From the NCBI GenBank assembly GCA_024639145.1, contig JAHEIZ010000003.1:105333-169332 (forward strand): a stretch of 64,000 nt of DNA. Reading direction: 5' to 3'. A model generated the notes under the pieces. It saw only the letters and a list, made by a program, of their open reading frames with translations, made no database searches and was not told where the DNA came from. The translations under genes and the position numbers were made by a program. This DNA comes from Actinomycetes bacterium. GTDB lineage: Bacteria; Actinomycetota; Actinomycetes; S36-B12. Below are positions 1 to 9,346 of the stretch, piece by piece (positions within the stretch are counted from its first letter, which is position 1; every line of letters begins with the position of its first letter).

Positions 1-139
1 CGCCCTGACGCACGAGCACCGTCAGGACAGGCTCGGCAGTCGCGTGCGCGCTTGCCTCCGCGGCGATGAGCTGATCTGCCGTGATGAGTCCTTCGTCAAC
101 GAGAAGCTCAGCGGCACTGCGTGTTGCCTGCTCGGTCAT
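1..139 (-). CDS. pilB: Type IV pilus assembly ATPase PilB (GspE family), N-terminal fragment, cut by window start
   Basis: The first 46 codons are visible and begin MTEQATRSAAELLVDEGLIT; the rest lies left of the window. The short helical start with 'LLVDEGLITADQLIAAE' resembles the MshEN/T2SSE N-terminal domain of PilB/GspE extension ATPases, which power pilin polymerisation at the inner membrane. The start ATG overlaps the pilT stop (ATGA), so the two are translationally coupled. The catalytic domain is not visible, so the call rests on the N-terminal pattern and on the pilT-pilMNO context. It was too short for the ORF track. Confidence 0.7.
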   Translation of the reverse strand, partial: MTEQATRSAAELLVDEGLITADQLIAAEASAHATAEPVLTVLVRQG

Positions 140-1269
140 CGTGTCCTCCCGGCGGTATACCCGGCGCGCTTGAGTGCCACGTGCAGATCGGAGACCTGCC
201 CAATGACTCCCTCGGCGTCGGCAAGGCTGATCTCGCCACCGAGCACGAGCCGCACGAGGTCTTGTTCCAGGGTGCGCATCCCGTAGTACTCACCCTCGGC
301 GATGATCTCGCTGAGCATGATGGTCTTCTCGGGATCACTGATCGCATCGCGCACTCGGCCATTGCTGGCGAGGACTTCCACCACCGGCAGACGCCCCTCA
401 TGTCGTTGCGCCGCAACGAGTCTTTGGCAGACGACTCCCATGAGCGACTCAGCCAGGGCGGCTCGCGCCTGGCGCTGCTCGCCGGCCGGGAACATGTCAA
501 TCATTCGATTGACGGCATCCACGGCGCTCTTGGCATGCAGGCTGGCAAGCACGAGGTGGCCCGTCTCCGAGGCCTGCAGTGCCGTACGCAGGGTTTCGAG
601 ATCGCGAATCTCGCCCACGAGTATGACGTCAGGATCCTGCCGCATACCCGAGCGCAGAGCGGTGGCGAAATCCTCGGTGTCGGTGTGAATCTCGCGCTGG
701 CTCACTGTCGAGAGTTGATCTCGATGCAGGAACTCGATCGGATCCTCGATAGTGAGGATGTGGCACCGACGGCTGCGGTTGACCAGGTCAATGAGCGAGG
801 CAAGTGTCGTGGTCTTGCCCGAGCCGGTGGGACCGGCCACGACGACCAGCCCGGCCTGAAGGCTCGCGAATTCGGTGACAATCGAGGGAAGCCCGAGTTC
901 CTCGATCGTGGGAACGTGCTCACGCACGTGACGCAGCACCATGCTCGCAGTTCCGCGCGTGCGATAGGCATTTCCGCGGAAGCGGCCGATGCCATCGACC
1001 TGCAGGGCGAAATCGCATTCCTGGTGCTCGAGGAATTCCTCGCGGTCCCGAGGAAGAGTCAGGGCATCGAGCACGAGCGCCTCGGCGTCGTCATTGGTCA
1101 GGGCCGGATGATCGACAGGATGCAGGCGCCCCGAGATGCGCAGGAGCGGAGGTCCGCCGACCCGGATGTGCAGGTCGGATGCCCCCTGGTCGACCGCAAG
1201 TCGCAGCAGGGCAACGAGGGCCTGCGGACCGATCACCGCGGTCGCCTCCTGAAGGCCTGACTGACTCAT
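136..1269 (-). CDS. pilT: Type IV pilus retraction ATPase PilT
   Basis: A 377-aa secretion-type ATPase of the usual PilT length. The Walker A motif GPTGSGKTTT lies near residues 146-155, the Asp-box region follows ('ILTIEDPIEF'), and the Walker B region reads 'DPDVILVGEIRD'. PilT hexamers depolymerise the pilus at the cytoplasmic membrane and drive twitching motility or DNA uptake. The gene is divergent from pilM with only 57 bp between and is coupled to pilB by an ATGA overlap. No clear Shine-Dalgarno precedes the ATG, so it may be leaderless. A GspE role is less likely, because the protein lacks the long N-terminal domain and the zinc-binding CxxC pairs of PilB. Confidence 0.92.
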   Translation of the reverse strand: MSQSGLQEATAVIGPQALVALLRLAVDQGASDLHIRVGGPPLLRISGRLHPVDHPALTNDDAEALVLDALTLPRDREEFLEHQECDFALQVDGIGRFRGNAYRTRGTASMVLRHVREHVPTIEELGLPSIVTEFASLQAGLVVVAGPTGSGKTTTLASLIDLVNRSRRCHILTIEDPIEFLHRDQLSTVSQREIHTDTEDFATALRSGMRQDPDVILVGEIRDLETLRTALQASETGHLVLASLHAKSAVDAVNRMIDMFPAGEQRQARAALAESLMGVVCQRLVAAQRHEGRLPVVEVLASNGRVRDAISDPEKTIMLSEIIAEGEYYGMRTLEQDLVRLVLGGEISLADAEGVIGQVSDLHVALKRAGYTAGRTR

Positions 1270-1326
1270 ATGAGGTGTTTCGGCTCAAGGCGGCCCGCCG
1301 GGCACGGATGAGCCGATAAACCTGAT

Positions 1327-2454
1327 GTGAAGAACACCGCCGCCCCGCGACTGGTGGGCCTGGACCTGGGCTCCTCCGGGCTACGTGCGGTCGAGGCCCG
1401 TCATGGTCGTGACGGCTGGCGCATCGTGAAGGTCGCCGAGACCGAGCTTCCGGTCGGTGCCATCCACGCCGGACTCATCGTGGATCAGCCAGCAGTAAGC
1501 AAGGCCCTGAAGCGCCTGTGGCGCGCGGGCAGGTTCAGTACCCGCAAGGTGGCCGCTGCCATGAGTGATGCGGGAGTGATCACGCGCCAGGTGGACCTTC
1601 CCTGGATGCCGGCCGAGGACTTCCGGTCAGCATTGAAGTACCAGGTGGTCGATGCCCTGCCGGTGGATCTCGCGACAGTGGAGCTCGACTACCAGCCACT
1701 TTCCGAGTTCTCGGTCCCCGACGGACACGGGCACTCCACCGACATGCTCCAGGTGCTGCTCGTAGCGACGCCTACGGAAGCCGTGACCGACCTATGCGCG
1801 GCCCTCATCGCCGCACGTCTTGAACCCGTCCAGGCCGACACCTCGGCATTCGCCCTGATCCGGTCAGCGTGCGGCGGACGCTTGCAGGATTCGGATGAGT
1901 GCACGGCACTCATCGACATCGGGGCCGATGTGGTCACCGTTATCGTGCAGCAGGCCGGTCGCCCTCTCTTCATCCGTTCCATTCCCGGGCAAGGCGGCGA
2001 GATGGCTACGCTGACCGTCGCCTCAGCCATGGGGATGGATCTGGATCAGGCCCGCGACCTGGTGATCGCGACAGGGCTCAATGGCCCACCGCCCGTGATC
2101 ACTCCCGTCGCGGAGTCCAATGTCTTCGGCCTGCTCGCCAGCGCTGGGGAGACTCCTATCGACGTAACCACCTCCCGCGCGATGGCACTCATCAACCCGT
2201 GGGCCACAACTCTCGTCGGAGCAATTCGCGATTCGCTCGACTACTTCCACGCCGCGGGCGGAGCACGCGTATCCCGGCTCGTCCTGACCGGTCGCACCGC
2301 CGAGCTCAACGGCCTGTCCGAGCGCATCACCACCGAACTGCGCATACCGGTCTCACTGCTCGATCCCTTTGACGGCCTTGTGCGCGCTCGCCGTGTCACG
2401 GATGTCAACTCGCGGCCCTACGCCGTCGCCACCGGCCTGGCCATGGGGGCCTGA
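1327..2454 (+). CDS. pilM: Type IV pilus assembly protein PilM
   Basis: A 375-aa actin-like ATPase. The N-terminal phosphate-1 motif reads 'VGLDLGSSGLRAVEA' and the second actin-fold segment 'ECTALIDIGADVVTVIV'. PilM is the cytoplasmic platform that binds the N-terminal peptide of PilN and links the PilN/PilO alignment complex to the motor. The start is GTG. The gene is followed directly by pilN (1 bp apart) and pilO, the conserved MNO order. Divergence from pilT over 57 bp implies a compact shared promoter region. Confidence 0.9.
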   Translation: MKNTAAPRLVGLDLGSSGLRAVEARHGRDGWRIVKVAETELPVGAIHAGLIVDQPAVSKALKRLWRAGRFSTRKVAAAMSDAGVITRQVDLPWMPAEDFRSALKYQVVDALPVDLATVELDYQPLSEFSVPDGHGHSTDMLQVLLVATPTEAVTDLCAALIAARLEPVQADTSAFALIRSACGGRLQDSDECTALIDIGADVVTVIVQQAGRPLFIRSIPGQGGEMATLTVASAMGMDLDQARDLVIATGLNGPPPVITPVAESNVFGLLASAGETPIDVTTSRAMALINPWATTLVGAIRDSLDYFHAAGGARVSRLVLTGRTAELNGLSERITTELRIPVSLLDPFDGLVRARRVTDVNSRPYAVATGLAMGA

Positions 2455-2455
2455 C

Positions 2456-3292
2456 ATGGCGAAGAGCAAAAGGTCAGAGTCGACGCCGTTCTGGAAGATG
2501 GAACTCGGGAAGAAGAAGGCCGCCTCCATCGAGGTCGAGCATCCGGAGTTCGAACGAGCACTGCCTCGTGTGAACCTCATTCCGGTCAGCGTGCGCGAGT
2601 CGATTTCCGTGCGCAAGATCAGGCGCGGCTACGTCTTCGGTTTCCTCGGAATCCTGGTGGCAGTCACGCTCATCTGGCTCATGCAAAATGGCTCGATTCT
2701 CGAGCAGGAAGCACGTCTGACCTCGGCGCAGAACGAGAGCAATGCGATCAGCAATCAGGTCAAGGCGCTGGCGCCTGTCGAGCAGCTCTATCAGCAGATC
2801 ACCACGCAGGAAGCCTTCATCACCGACGCCGTGGCCTCGGAGGCACTCACCTCGAGCCTGCTCGAGCAGTTGCGCGCAGTCGCCGGCCCCAGCGTCGACT
2901 ACTCAAGCATCTCGGTGAGCTTCACCGGAATTCCGAAGCCGGAGCTCAGTGCACACCCCGAAACCGCCCTCAACGAATGCCCCAATGCCGACCCCTTCGG
3001 CAAGGACATCACGGTCGGATGTCTCACCTTCAGCGCGCAGGCTCCGACACGGGCCGACGTGTCCAAGTTCTTGGTTCGTGCCGAGAGGAATACCTTCCTC
3101 GTCGGGCCATATGTCACGGCGAGCACGATCACCCAGGATGCCGATGGGAACAACAAGCTGAACTTCAGCGGATCGGCGGGAATTTCGCTCGATGCCCTGC
3201 GCACCTCCTTAACCACCGAGCAGATCGCCGCCCTGCGCGAAGCCGCGCTGGCAAAGACGGGCGAAGCGGTCGCGGATCCGACGGCGAAGTGA
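2456..3292 (+). CDS. pilN: Type IV pilus assembly protein PilN
   Basis: I place the start at ATG 2456, just after the pilM stop, rather than at the ORF-track start inside pilM. This gives 278 aa. A cytoplasmic N-terminus carries the PilM-binding motif 'RVNLIP' (residues 38-43), followed by one membrane segment at about 59-77 and a coiled-coil periplasmic-side region rich in Q and E. The N-terminal cytoplasmic extension is longer than in proteobacterial PilN. It forms the alignment complex with PilM and PilO. Confidence 0.85.
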   Translation: MAKSKRSESTPFWKMELGKKKAASIEVEHPEFERALPRVNLIPVSVRESISVRKIRRGYVFGFLGILVAVTLIWLMQNGSILEQEARLTSAQNESNAISNQVKALAPVEQLYQQITTQEAFITDAVASEALTSSLLEQLRAVAGPSVDYSSISVSFTGIPKPELSAHPETALNECPNADPFGKDITVGCLTFSAQAPTRADVSKFLVRAERNTFLVGPYVTASTITQDADGNNKLNFSGSAGISLDALRTSLTTEQIAALREAALAKTGEAVADPTAK

Positions 3293-3296
3293 CGAC

Positions 3297-3998
3297 ATGA
3301 GCGAACATCGCAAGCGGAACAATCTCCTCGCCGGCGGAGCGATCCTGGCCGTTGCCACCGGGGCAACGTGGTTATTCGTGCTGTCGCCGAGACTCTCGAC
3401 AACTTCGGATCTCGAGGCGCAGACGTCCACCGTCGAGGCATCGATCATCGCCCAGCAGCATCACCTTCGCGAGCTCAACACCATGGTCAAGGATGCGCCG
3501 GAGGCTGCCCGCCGAGTGCAGAGCCTGCTCTCGCGCATGCCTCAGCAGGCCGACCTGCCCTCGCTGTTCACGCAGATCACGTCCGTCGCGAAGAAGGCGG
3601 GAATCTCGGCCCAGGATGTCTCGGCGATCACCCCATCAGTGCCGGTGCCGATCGACGCCGCGAAACAGGGCCAAGGGCTCGTCTCGGATGCGCAGCAGTC
3701 CCCCGAGCGCACTCGAGTCCAGGTTGCGAAGCTCGACCTCAGCATGACCGTCGTCGCGAATGCCGATCAGCTACAGCGCTTCCTGCGCGGCCTGGAACAG
3801 CTCGACCGTGATTTCCTGGTGACCGGGGTAAATGTCGCCGCTGATCCATCCGACCCGCAGGGCCAGAAGCAGTCAGCCACGGTCACTGCCACGACTTTTG
3901 TCTTGCAGTCGCAACTGCCAAACCTTGAGAAGAACGTGAATGACCTGCTCGCGCAGGTGAAGGCAGACTCGACTGCCGCAGTCACCTCTACGCCGTAG
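3297..3998 (+). CDS. pilO: Type IV pilus assembly protein PilO
   Basis: A 233-aa protein with one N-terminal membrane segment (about residues 12-29), a coiled-coil stretch ('LEAQTSTVEASIIAQQHHLRE') and a C-terminal ferredoxin-like region, the PilO architecture. It pairs with PilN to form the membrane alignment complex. It starts 4 bp after pilN. Its last 11 bp overlap the 3' end of the convergent minus-strand gene at 3988, so the two transcripts share antisense ends. Confidence 0.85.
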   Translation: MSEHRKRNNLLAGGAILAVATGATWLFVLSPRLSTTSDLEAQTSTVEASIIAQQHHLRELNTMVKDAPEAARRVQSLLSRMPQQADLPSLFTQITSVAKKAGISAQDVSAITPSVPVPIDAAKQGQGLVSDAQQSPERTRVQVAKLDLSMTVVANADQLQRFLRGLEQLDRDFLVTGVNVAADPSDPQGQKQSATVTATTFVLQSQLPNLEKNVNDLLAQVKADSTAAVTSTP

Positions 3999-4791
3999 GT
4001 ATCCACGTGCGAGCAAGCCGCGCGCCATCACCTGAGCCCACGCTTGCCACGAGCGTCTGACGCACGAGTGAGACAGCCTGGCCGAAGTCATCGGGTACGC
4101 CGGCGAGTCGTGTCAACGCCGCAACGGCGAGATCCCAGCGCACCTGAACCGTGAGAAGTGCGGTGTCGCCGATGGCCAGGGCTGACTCGACCAAATAGGC
4201 CTCCAGGGTGAGCATGTCGGCCTCGTAGGCGGCGGAGATCGCGCCGTTGATATCGCCGCGCACGCGATCTGCCAGTGCATCGCGCATGCGTTCCTCGGCG
4301 TCTGCCCGTCGCTGGGCGATGAAAATCCCCGCGCGCAATCCGCCGAGTCGAGCCTGACAGGCCTCGCGTAGCCGATCGGGAGTCGGTGCCTCGAACGATG
4401 CCAGGTGATCGAGGCTGCTGAATCTCGCACCGATGTCGTCGGCGAGATCCTCGTCGACCGCCTCGAGCATGCGTGAGCGCATGCTCTCGATGAGATCGCG
4501 CGCCGAGGCGAATGCACCTGCACCGCGCTCCAGGCTCTCACGCAATGCTCGGGCTAGTCGATCACCGAGTGCAAAGAAGGGGGTCTGCGGCGAGTGGGTG
4601 ACGACAACGATTCGTTCCCACGCCACGGCCTGGACAGTGGCAACATCCCCGGCCCAGGTGCAGAGGACCGCGTTCGAGATATCCCCCTGTTCCGCATAGG
4701 TCACGGACATCGGAGTGAGAACGTGCACTCGTTGGAGGAGATCGGCGTAGATCTCCTCGGCCGAGATGTCGTCGTCATGCACACCGTTCAC
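3988..4791 (-). CDS. Uncharacterised protein linked to the pilus locus
   Basis: 267 aa, soluble, acidic and helical, with no signal peptide or membrane segment. I do not recognise a family. The GTG start is supported by an upstream GGAGG. It follows the PilX-like gene on the same strand after a 51-bp gap and could be the fourth gene of the minor-pilin operon. A cytoplasmic role in pilus assembly or regulation would fit, but this is inferred from position only. Confidence 0.7.
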   Translation of the reverse strand: MNGVHDDDISAEEIYADLLQRVHVLTPMSVTYAEQGDISNAVLCTWAGDVATVQAVAWERIVVVTHSPQTPFFALGDRLARALRESLERGAGAFASARDLIESMRSRMLEAVDEDLADDIGARFSSLDHLASFEAPTPDRLREACQARLGGLRAGIFIAQRRADAEERMRDALADRVRGDINGAISAAYEADMLTLEAYLVESALAIGDTALLTVQVRWDLAVAALTRLAGVPDDFGQAVSLVRQTLVASVGSGDGARLARTWIPTA

Positions 4792-4842
4792 CCTTGCCTC
4801 CGGCGCACAGTCTACGAAGGGGCTGAATGCCGCTAGCCCGCA

Positions 4843-7059
4843 TCAGGTGATCGTGATCGTGAGGTTCTGCGCCGCACGACTACCGTCGGGCTTGGTGACG
4901 ATGTATTCGATGACTGTCTGCCCGACCGTCGAGGGCGCGAGGAATGAGATCTGGTTACCCACCACGGACGCCGTACCGACACCTGCCTTGATTGCGGCAC
5001 CCGTCAACTTGTTTCCGGCGATGTCATTAGCGAGCACGTTGTAGGTGCGCGTAGTCGAGCGCGCCTGCGTTCCCGAGTCAGCGACGAGCCCTGCGAGGGC
5101 AACCGGATCACGACGAATGCTCGTCTCGGAATACGCCTTCACCTTCCAAGGCTCATTGGAGAGCTCGAGCATGTACGGAGGAGGATCCTCCACCATGTAT
5201 CGCTGGTCGTACTGATAGAACTTCTGGTACGCCGCTCCTCCGCCGCTGACGCCGACGGGGCACCGATACTTCTGCCCGAGTGAGCCTCGCAGGTAAATGC
5301 CGCCCATATTCGACCCGTGCGTGGCGTCCTGCGAACCGAAGCACTGCGTGAGCACCACCGCCGCGAAGTTGTAGATCACGTTCTTGTTCTTCTGCCAGTT
5401 CCAGTCGGCGGTCTCGTTCGCAGAAGTGGTGTTCGCGTCAAGCGGGCGATACGCATACAGGAAGCGGTAGGGCACGAGACCAAGCATGTTGTTCGAGGTG
5501 AGCGGCGGCACCCCGTAATCCGCCGCTGCGGTGTTCGTCTTATTCGTATCGCTGGAGTCGATGACCGGACCGGTAAGGGCGATGTCGTGCTCGGTCGCGA
5601 TCGTGACTGCACCAGTGAACTCGCCCTGGACGAACACGTCACCCGCATCGCAGTCGTACCACCCCGGATCGCTGCCGAACTTTTCTGAGGGGAATCCCTT
5701 CTTGCCCGTATACGAGGAGTTGAAGAGTTCCGTCTGCTCGGCGGCGGCCGGAATGATGAATGGGTAGCTATTCACGTTGGTCGCGTTCTTCTTCAGGCAC
5801 GCCGCCGAGGTGCCGGCGACCCAACGGTTGGCGTCACCCACGGGCGGACTGAGGGTGCCCTGCACGTAGACGACTCCGTTGAAGCCAGCCGCCTTCATCG
5901 CACCGAGATCCAAGGTGATAGTCGGCTGCACGGCAGGTGTCGCGGGATTCGCATACAAGGACGTACCGCCGCACATGCTCGTGGTGGCGCGAGTCGACGG
6001 ACTCGTCACGGCCATCGTGCCGTCAGCACGGAATCGAATTCGGGTGGGCCCGGTGAAGACGCAGCCCTTATCCATCGCGAGTTCGCGCATGCGGCTGTTC
6101 GATGCGGGAATCTCGAGCACGGTGTCATAGGTCGGATTCCAGAGCTTGCCGGTCTGGCTTCCGCTGAGTTCGGTGGCCTTGTAGGTGGTTCCGGACCCCC
6201 AGGCACCGCTCGTGTTCGAGCTCACGTCACTCGTATTGATCCATCGCATGCCCTCCGGGCAGCCGGCCACGCCTGTCGTCACCGGTGGGCACGATGTCGT
6301 GATGGCACCGTCGAATACGGCCGTGGAGTTTCCGCCGGTCGACAGCGGATCAATATTCGGGATTGCGCTCGACAGGTACCAGACGTCATTGGTGTGAATT
6401 CGACCCTTGATGCGCTCGGTGTTGTAGATGCCCGCCCACCGGCAGAAGTTTGAGTTTCGGTGAATGCCATTGAGCGGGCTGGTGCCGGTCTTGCTCACCT
6501 GCCCGGCGGCAGCCCACCGTCGATTCGTGCACAGTTCGGCCGCGACTGTCGGATCGGCATAGGCACCCGGAAGGCTGGGAGCCATCGACTCGATGTCGCT
6601 GATATAGACGTAGTCGAGGGTCGAGCGCTTGGTCAGCACGGCCTCGACCGTGCGCGTGACACCGTCAACTTTGCCGGTCGAGGAGATCCGAAGCTCACCC
6701 GCGACAAGGGCGCGACTCGTGTCGATCGAGTACGTGAACTGCCCCTGACCTGCTCCGCCCGGAACATCAGCCCAGCCGGTCAATGCGGGATTCGACGAGT
6801 CAGGCGCGCGCAGGAAGTAGCGATTGTCGACGAGCAGCCGGGCGCGATAGTCATCAACGCCCGCCTCTGCGGCGGCCTGCGCGGCAAAGGATTTCTCGCT
6901 CCTGTCGGACGGACGCACAGCATTGATCGTGGCCTGCGCCAGAACCAGCGAGAGTGCCACGAGAGCCATGCACCCGATGATCACGATGATCAGGGCCGAG
7001 CCATCATCCGGACTCGCAGCGGTGCGGTGGCGCATTCGCCCGAGGACACGACTCATCAT
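4843..7059 (-). CDS. Large PilX-like minor pilin with C-terminal adhesin-type region
   Basis: The start is set at ATG 7059, where ATGA overlaps the stop of the upstream PilW-like gene. The track start at 7305 lies inside that gene. This gives 738 aa. The N-terminus has a short basic leader, then a membrane helix 'ALIIVIIGCMALVALSLVLAQ' and 'AAAEAGVDDYRARL', typical of PilX N-terminal proteins. A long cysteine-containing extracellular region follows. The end resembles an Ig/cadherin-like bacterial domain ('VLANDIAGNKLTGAAI...IEYIVTKPDGSRAAQNLTITIT'). PilX proteins are usually near 200 aa, so this one is probably a pilus-tip adhesin or a PilX-adhesin fusion. No PilY1-like propeller was recognised. 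Confidence 0.8.
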   Translation of the reverse strand: MMSRVLGRMRHRTAASPDDGSALIIVIIGCMALVALSLVLAQATINAVRPSDRSEKSFAAQAAAEAGVDDYRARLLVDNRYFLRAPDSSNPALTGWADVPGGAGQGQFTYSIDTSRALVAGELRISSTGKVDGVTRTVEAVLTKRSTLDYVYISDIESMAPSLPGAYADPTVAAELCTNRRWAAAGQVSKTGTSPLNGIHRNSNFCRWAGIYNTERIKGRIHTNDVWYLSSAIPNIDPLSTGGNSTAVFDGAITTSCPPVTTGVAGCPEGMRWINTSDVSSNTSGAWGSGTTYKATELSGSQTGKLWNPTYDTVLEIPASNSRMRELAMDKGCVFTGPTRIRFRADGTMAVTSPSTRATTSMCGGTSLYANPATPAVQPTITLDLGAMKAAGFNGVVYVQGTLSPPVGDANRWVAGTSAACLKKNATNVNSYPFIIPAAAEQTELFNSSYTGKKGFPSEKFGSDPGWYDCDAGDVFVQGEFTGAVTIATEHDIALTGPVIDSSDTNKTNTAAADYGVPPLTSNNMLGLVPYRFLYAYRPLDANTTSANETADWNWQKNKNVIYNFAAVVLTQCFGSQDATHGSNMGGIYLRGSLGQKYRCPVGVSGGGAAYQKFYQYDQRYMVEDPPPYMLELSNEPWKVKAYSETSIRRDPVALAGLVADSGTQARSTTRTYNVLANDIAGNKLTGAAIKAGVGTASVVGNQISFLAPSTVGQTVIEYIVTKPDGSRAAQNLTITIT

Positions 7060-7766
7060 GACTGTCCGTTCGCGAGGATGACCTTCTGCGCCACGGACTG
7101 TGTCGCGGAAGTACCCCCGATGGTGAACTGCACGGCACGAAGCGTGGCAATCTGCGCTGCCGTGAGGGTGCCGTTGACGGGGGGGACGAGCTCGACCATC
7201 GGCGGGGAAGGAATACCTGCCGTGGGCGTTCCGGCCTTGAAGTACCTCACGCTCAGAGTCGGCGTATTGGTCGTGCTCACCGGCACGAGCAGTCGCGTCG
7301 TGCACGTGGTATCCGCCGGCAGAGCGCGGCAGCCGTTGTTCACCGCCGCCGTGTAGATCGGGCGTCCGGTCGTCATGTCAGGTGCCCACGTCGACGTGAC
7401 GATGCCCTTCGCCGTCTTGGTCAGGGTGACCTTGTACGGAACTCGATCGGCCTTGCCGGCACCCGCGAAGGTGTAGAAGGTCACCACGGGCTGACCAGCC
7501 ACGGTGCCTGCGTAGTCGAATGAGGGCACGATCGGCGAGTTCGCATAGGGGTTGTCGGCATACCGAATGAGGCGGGATATCCATTCGGATGCGTTCTGCT
7601 GCTCCTGCTGCACGGAATTGCGGCCAGTGGTGTCACGAATACTGCGCACGCCACTGATCATGAAGATCGACGTGAGGATCATCAGCAGGCTGAAAATGCC
7701 CATCGCCACGATCAATTCGATCAGCGTGATTCCGTCGTCCTTGCCGTTCATGACGTCATGGCTCAT
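7056..7766 (-). CDS. PilW/PulJ-like type IV prepilin (minor pilin)
   Basis: 236 aa with a class-III prepilin leader: a short leader ending in Gly ('KDDG') then 'ITLIELIVAMGIFSLLMIL', with the conserved Glu at mature position 5. The PilD-type prepilin peptidase should cleave after Gly and methylate the new N-terminus. The C-terminal half has two Cys in 'CRALPADTTC'. It is coupled by ATGA overlaps to the PilV-like gene upstream and the PilX-like gene downstream, the common pilV-pilW-pilX order of minor-pilin priming operons. Confidence 0.85.
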   Translation of the reverse strand: MSHDVMNGKDDGITLIELIVAMGIFSLLMILTSIFMISGVRSIRDTTGRNSVQQEQQNASEWISRLIRYADNPYANSPIVPSFDYAGTVAGQPVVTFYTFAGAGKADRVPYKVTLTKTAKGIVTSTWAPDMTTGRPIYTAAVNNGCRALPADTTCTTRLLVPVSTTNTPTLSVRYFKAGTPTAGIPSPPMVELVPPVNGTLTAAQIATLRAVQFTIGGTSATQSVAQKVILANGQS

Positions 7767-9169
7767 GGCGTGCCACTTCCCGAGGGCGTAGCGGTCGGCG
7801 TCGGCGAGGGAGTCGGGATATCAAGGTTTGCAATCGGGAAACTCACCGTCACGCGAGCGCCCTTGGGATCAGTCGGAATTCCCGTAGGAGTCGGAGTAGG
7901 AGTGGGAGTCGGTGATGCCGACGGGCTCGCCGAAGCGACAGGGGCGGGTTCAAGCGTGACGACCTGGTTGGCCCCGGGCGCGGCAGCGGAAGTCAGAGTC
8001 CACTTGCCGTAGGGAAGCTCGACCCGAAGGACGCCCGTGGAATCCGTCGAGCCAAGGTCATACGTCGGTGGCGTCTTGCAGGGGCCCGTGGCTTCGGCGG
8101 CCGGCGTGGCGCGCACGAGTGCGTTCGCCGGCAACCCGCGCACGCGCACCGTCACTGCGTTCACAGGCGCAACGGTCTTGGCTCCCGGCGTCACCGCGTA
8201 CCAGGTGCGATTGATCGCCGTGGTTCGCGGAGCCGCGAAGCTCGCTGGGTCAGCGGCGATGCACGTACCGAGCCACGCCTGGTAGCCGCCGACCGATGGC
8301 CACAGGCTGCTGACGGTCTTGGGATATGCCGTGACCGCGACCGGGGAAATTGCCAGGGGGTCGAGTCCCATCGAGAGTGGAATCCCGGCCGGAATCGGGA
8401 AGTCGGTCGTGGAAGACGTGAATTCCATCGATGACGCGGCGGCGTACTCGAATGACATGCGCGTTGTCTGCGCGGCCACGACGGCGCTCGTGATGGTGGT
8501 GCCGTTCACGATTCGCGGAACGTATCCGCCGCGATTGACCGTGACCTGCCAGGACGCACTCGGAGCGAGCTTCGGAACGAAGACGCAGCCATCAGGGCCG
8601 GTGATGAATGTCGACGTGGCACCGGCCGCCGCCACATCACGCACCTGCAGTGTCACGCCGCTGACGGGGTTCGCGCGCTCATCTGCGACCTTGATCGCGA
8701 GCTGTCCGGTGTCGATGAGCGAGGAGTCATCACCCGGCGCAATGATCGTGTCGCTCACCTGCGGGTCGGAGATCGTCGCGCCGGAGACTTCCACGTGCAC
8801 GCGCATGTAAGCCTGGCCTGGTGCGGCAGCCTCGCACGCGTCGGTTGCCTGATTCAGTCCGACCCAATTGCTCGTGGTCGAGATCGTGAACACACCCTCG
8901 GGTGTCGTAGTCGTGCTCGTCGTGTTTCCGATGGTGATGAAGTCCGTCCCGAGCTCTCGCTGCCGCTCGATCTCCGAGCGGGCCAGGTTCGAGGCGTAGA
9001 CCCGATCGGAGTTCTCGCGCACGGTGCGAATCGCGGTGATGAGGATGCCGACTGTCGCCGTGGCCGTGAGGGCAAAGACCAAGGTCGCGACAAGGATCTC
9101 GACGAGTGTGAATCCCTCGTCACCTGACGGCGCGCCCTGCCGCTCGAGGTCGGCCCTGCTCCCGTTCAC
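7763..9169 (-). CDS. PilV-like type IV prepilin with long C-terminal extension
   Basis: The start is set at GTG 9169, preceded by GGAGGGAG, not at the track start 9430. This gives 468 aa. The prepilin leader 'APSGDEG' is followed by 'FTLVEILVATLVFALTATA' with Glu5. The extracellular part carries a carboxypeptidase-regulatory-like beta module ('LAIKVADERANPVSGVTLQV...GPDGCVF'), a second similar module near the C-terminus, then Pro/Thr-rich linkers (TPTPTPTP and PSPTPTAT). Usual PilV is 150-200 aa, so this looks like a modular surface-exposed minor pilin. It heads the operon with the PilW- and PilX-like genes. Confidence 0.82.
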   Translation of the reverse strand: MNGSRADLERQGAPSGDEGFTLVEILVATLVFALTATATVGILITAIRTVRENSDRVYASNLARSEIERQRELGTDFITIGNTTSTTTTPEGVFTISTTSNWVGLNQATDACEAAAPGQAYMRVHVEVSGATISDPQVSDTIIAPGDDSSLIDTGQLAIKVADERANPVSGVTLQVRDVAAAGATSTFITGPDGCVFVPKLAPSASWQVTVNRGGYVPRIVNGTTITSAVVAAQTTRMSFEYAAASSMEFTSSTTDFPIPAGIPLSMGLDPLAISPVAVTAYPKTVSSLWPSVGGYQAWLGTCIAADPASFAAPRTTAINRTWYAVTPGAKTVAPVNAVTVRVRGLPANALVRATPAAEATGPCKTPPTYDLGSTDSTGVLRVELPYGKWTLTSAAAPGANQVVTLEPAPVASASPSASPTPTPTPTPTGIPTDPKGARVTVSFPIANLDIPTPSPTPTATPSGSGTP

Positions 9170-9346
9170 CGAACTCCCTCCGCGCACGCAGATATCGGGG
9201 AATCTCCCCAGAGGGGTATCGGCTGAGGCCCGCGTGGAAGGTCGGCTGCCGGGCTGCAATTCCGACCCATATGTCGCATTTATCCGACACGGGTGTGGCG
9301 GGTGGGGTGATGGCCAGGGACAGCACAGGCGAGGTACCGTCAGTCC
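9170..9346. promoter_or_regulatory. Divergent intergenic region between minor-pilin operon and GGDEF/EAL gene
   Basis: A 177-bp region between two divergent genes, so promoters for both must lie here or just inside the coding ends. No convincing -10/-35 pair or repeat was found by eye. Confidence 0.4.

Noticed and set aside
121-1260. Long plus-strand ORF (379 aa) covering pilT
   Set aside because: Antisense shadow of pilT; no domain, wrong codon bias, and pilT has all ATPase motifs.
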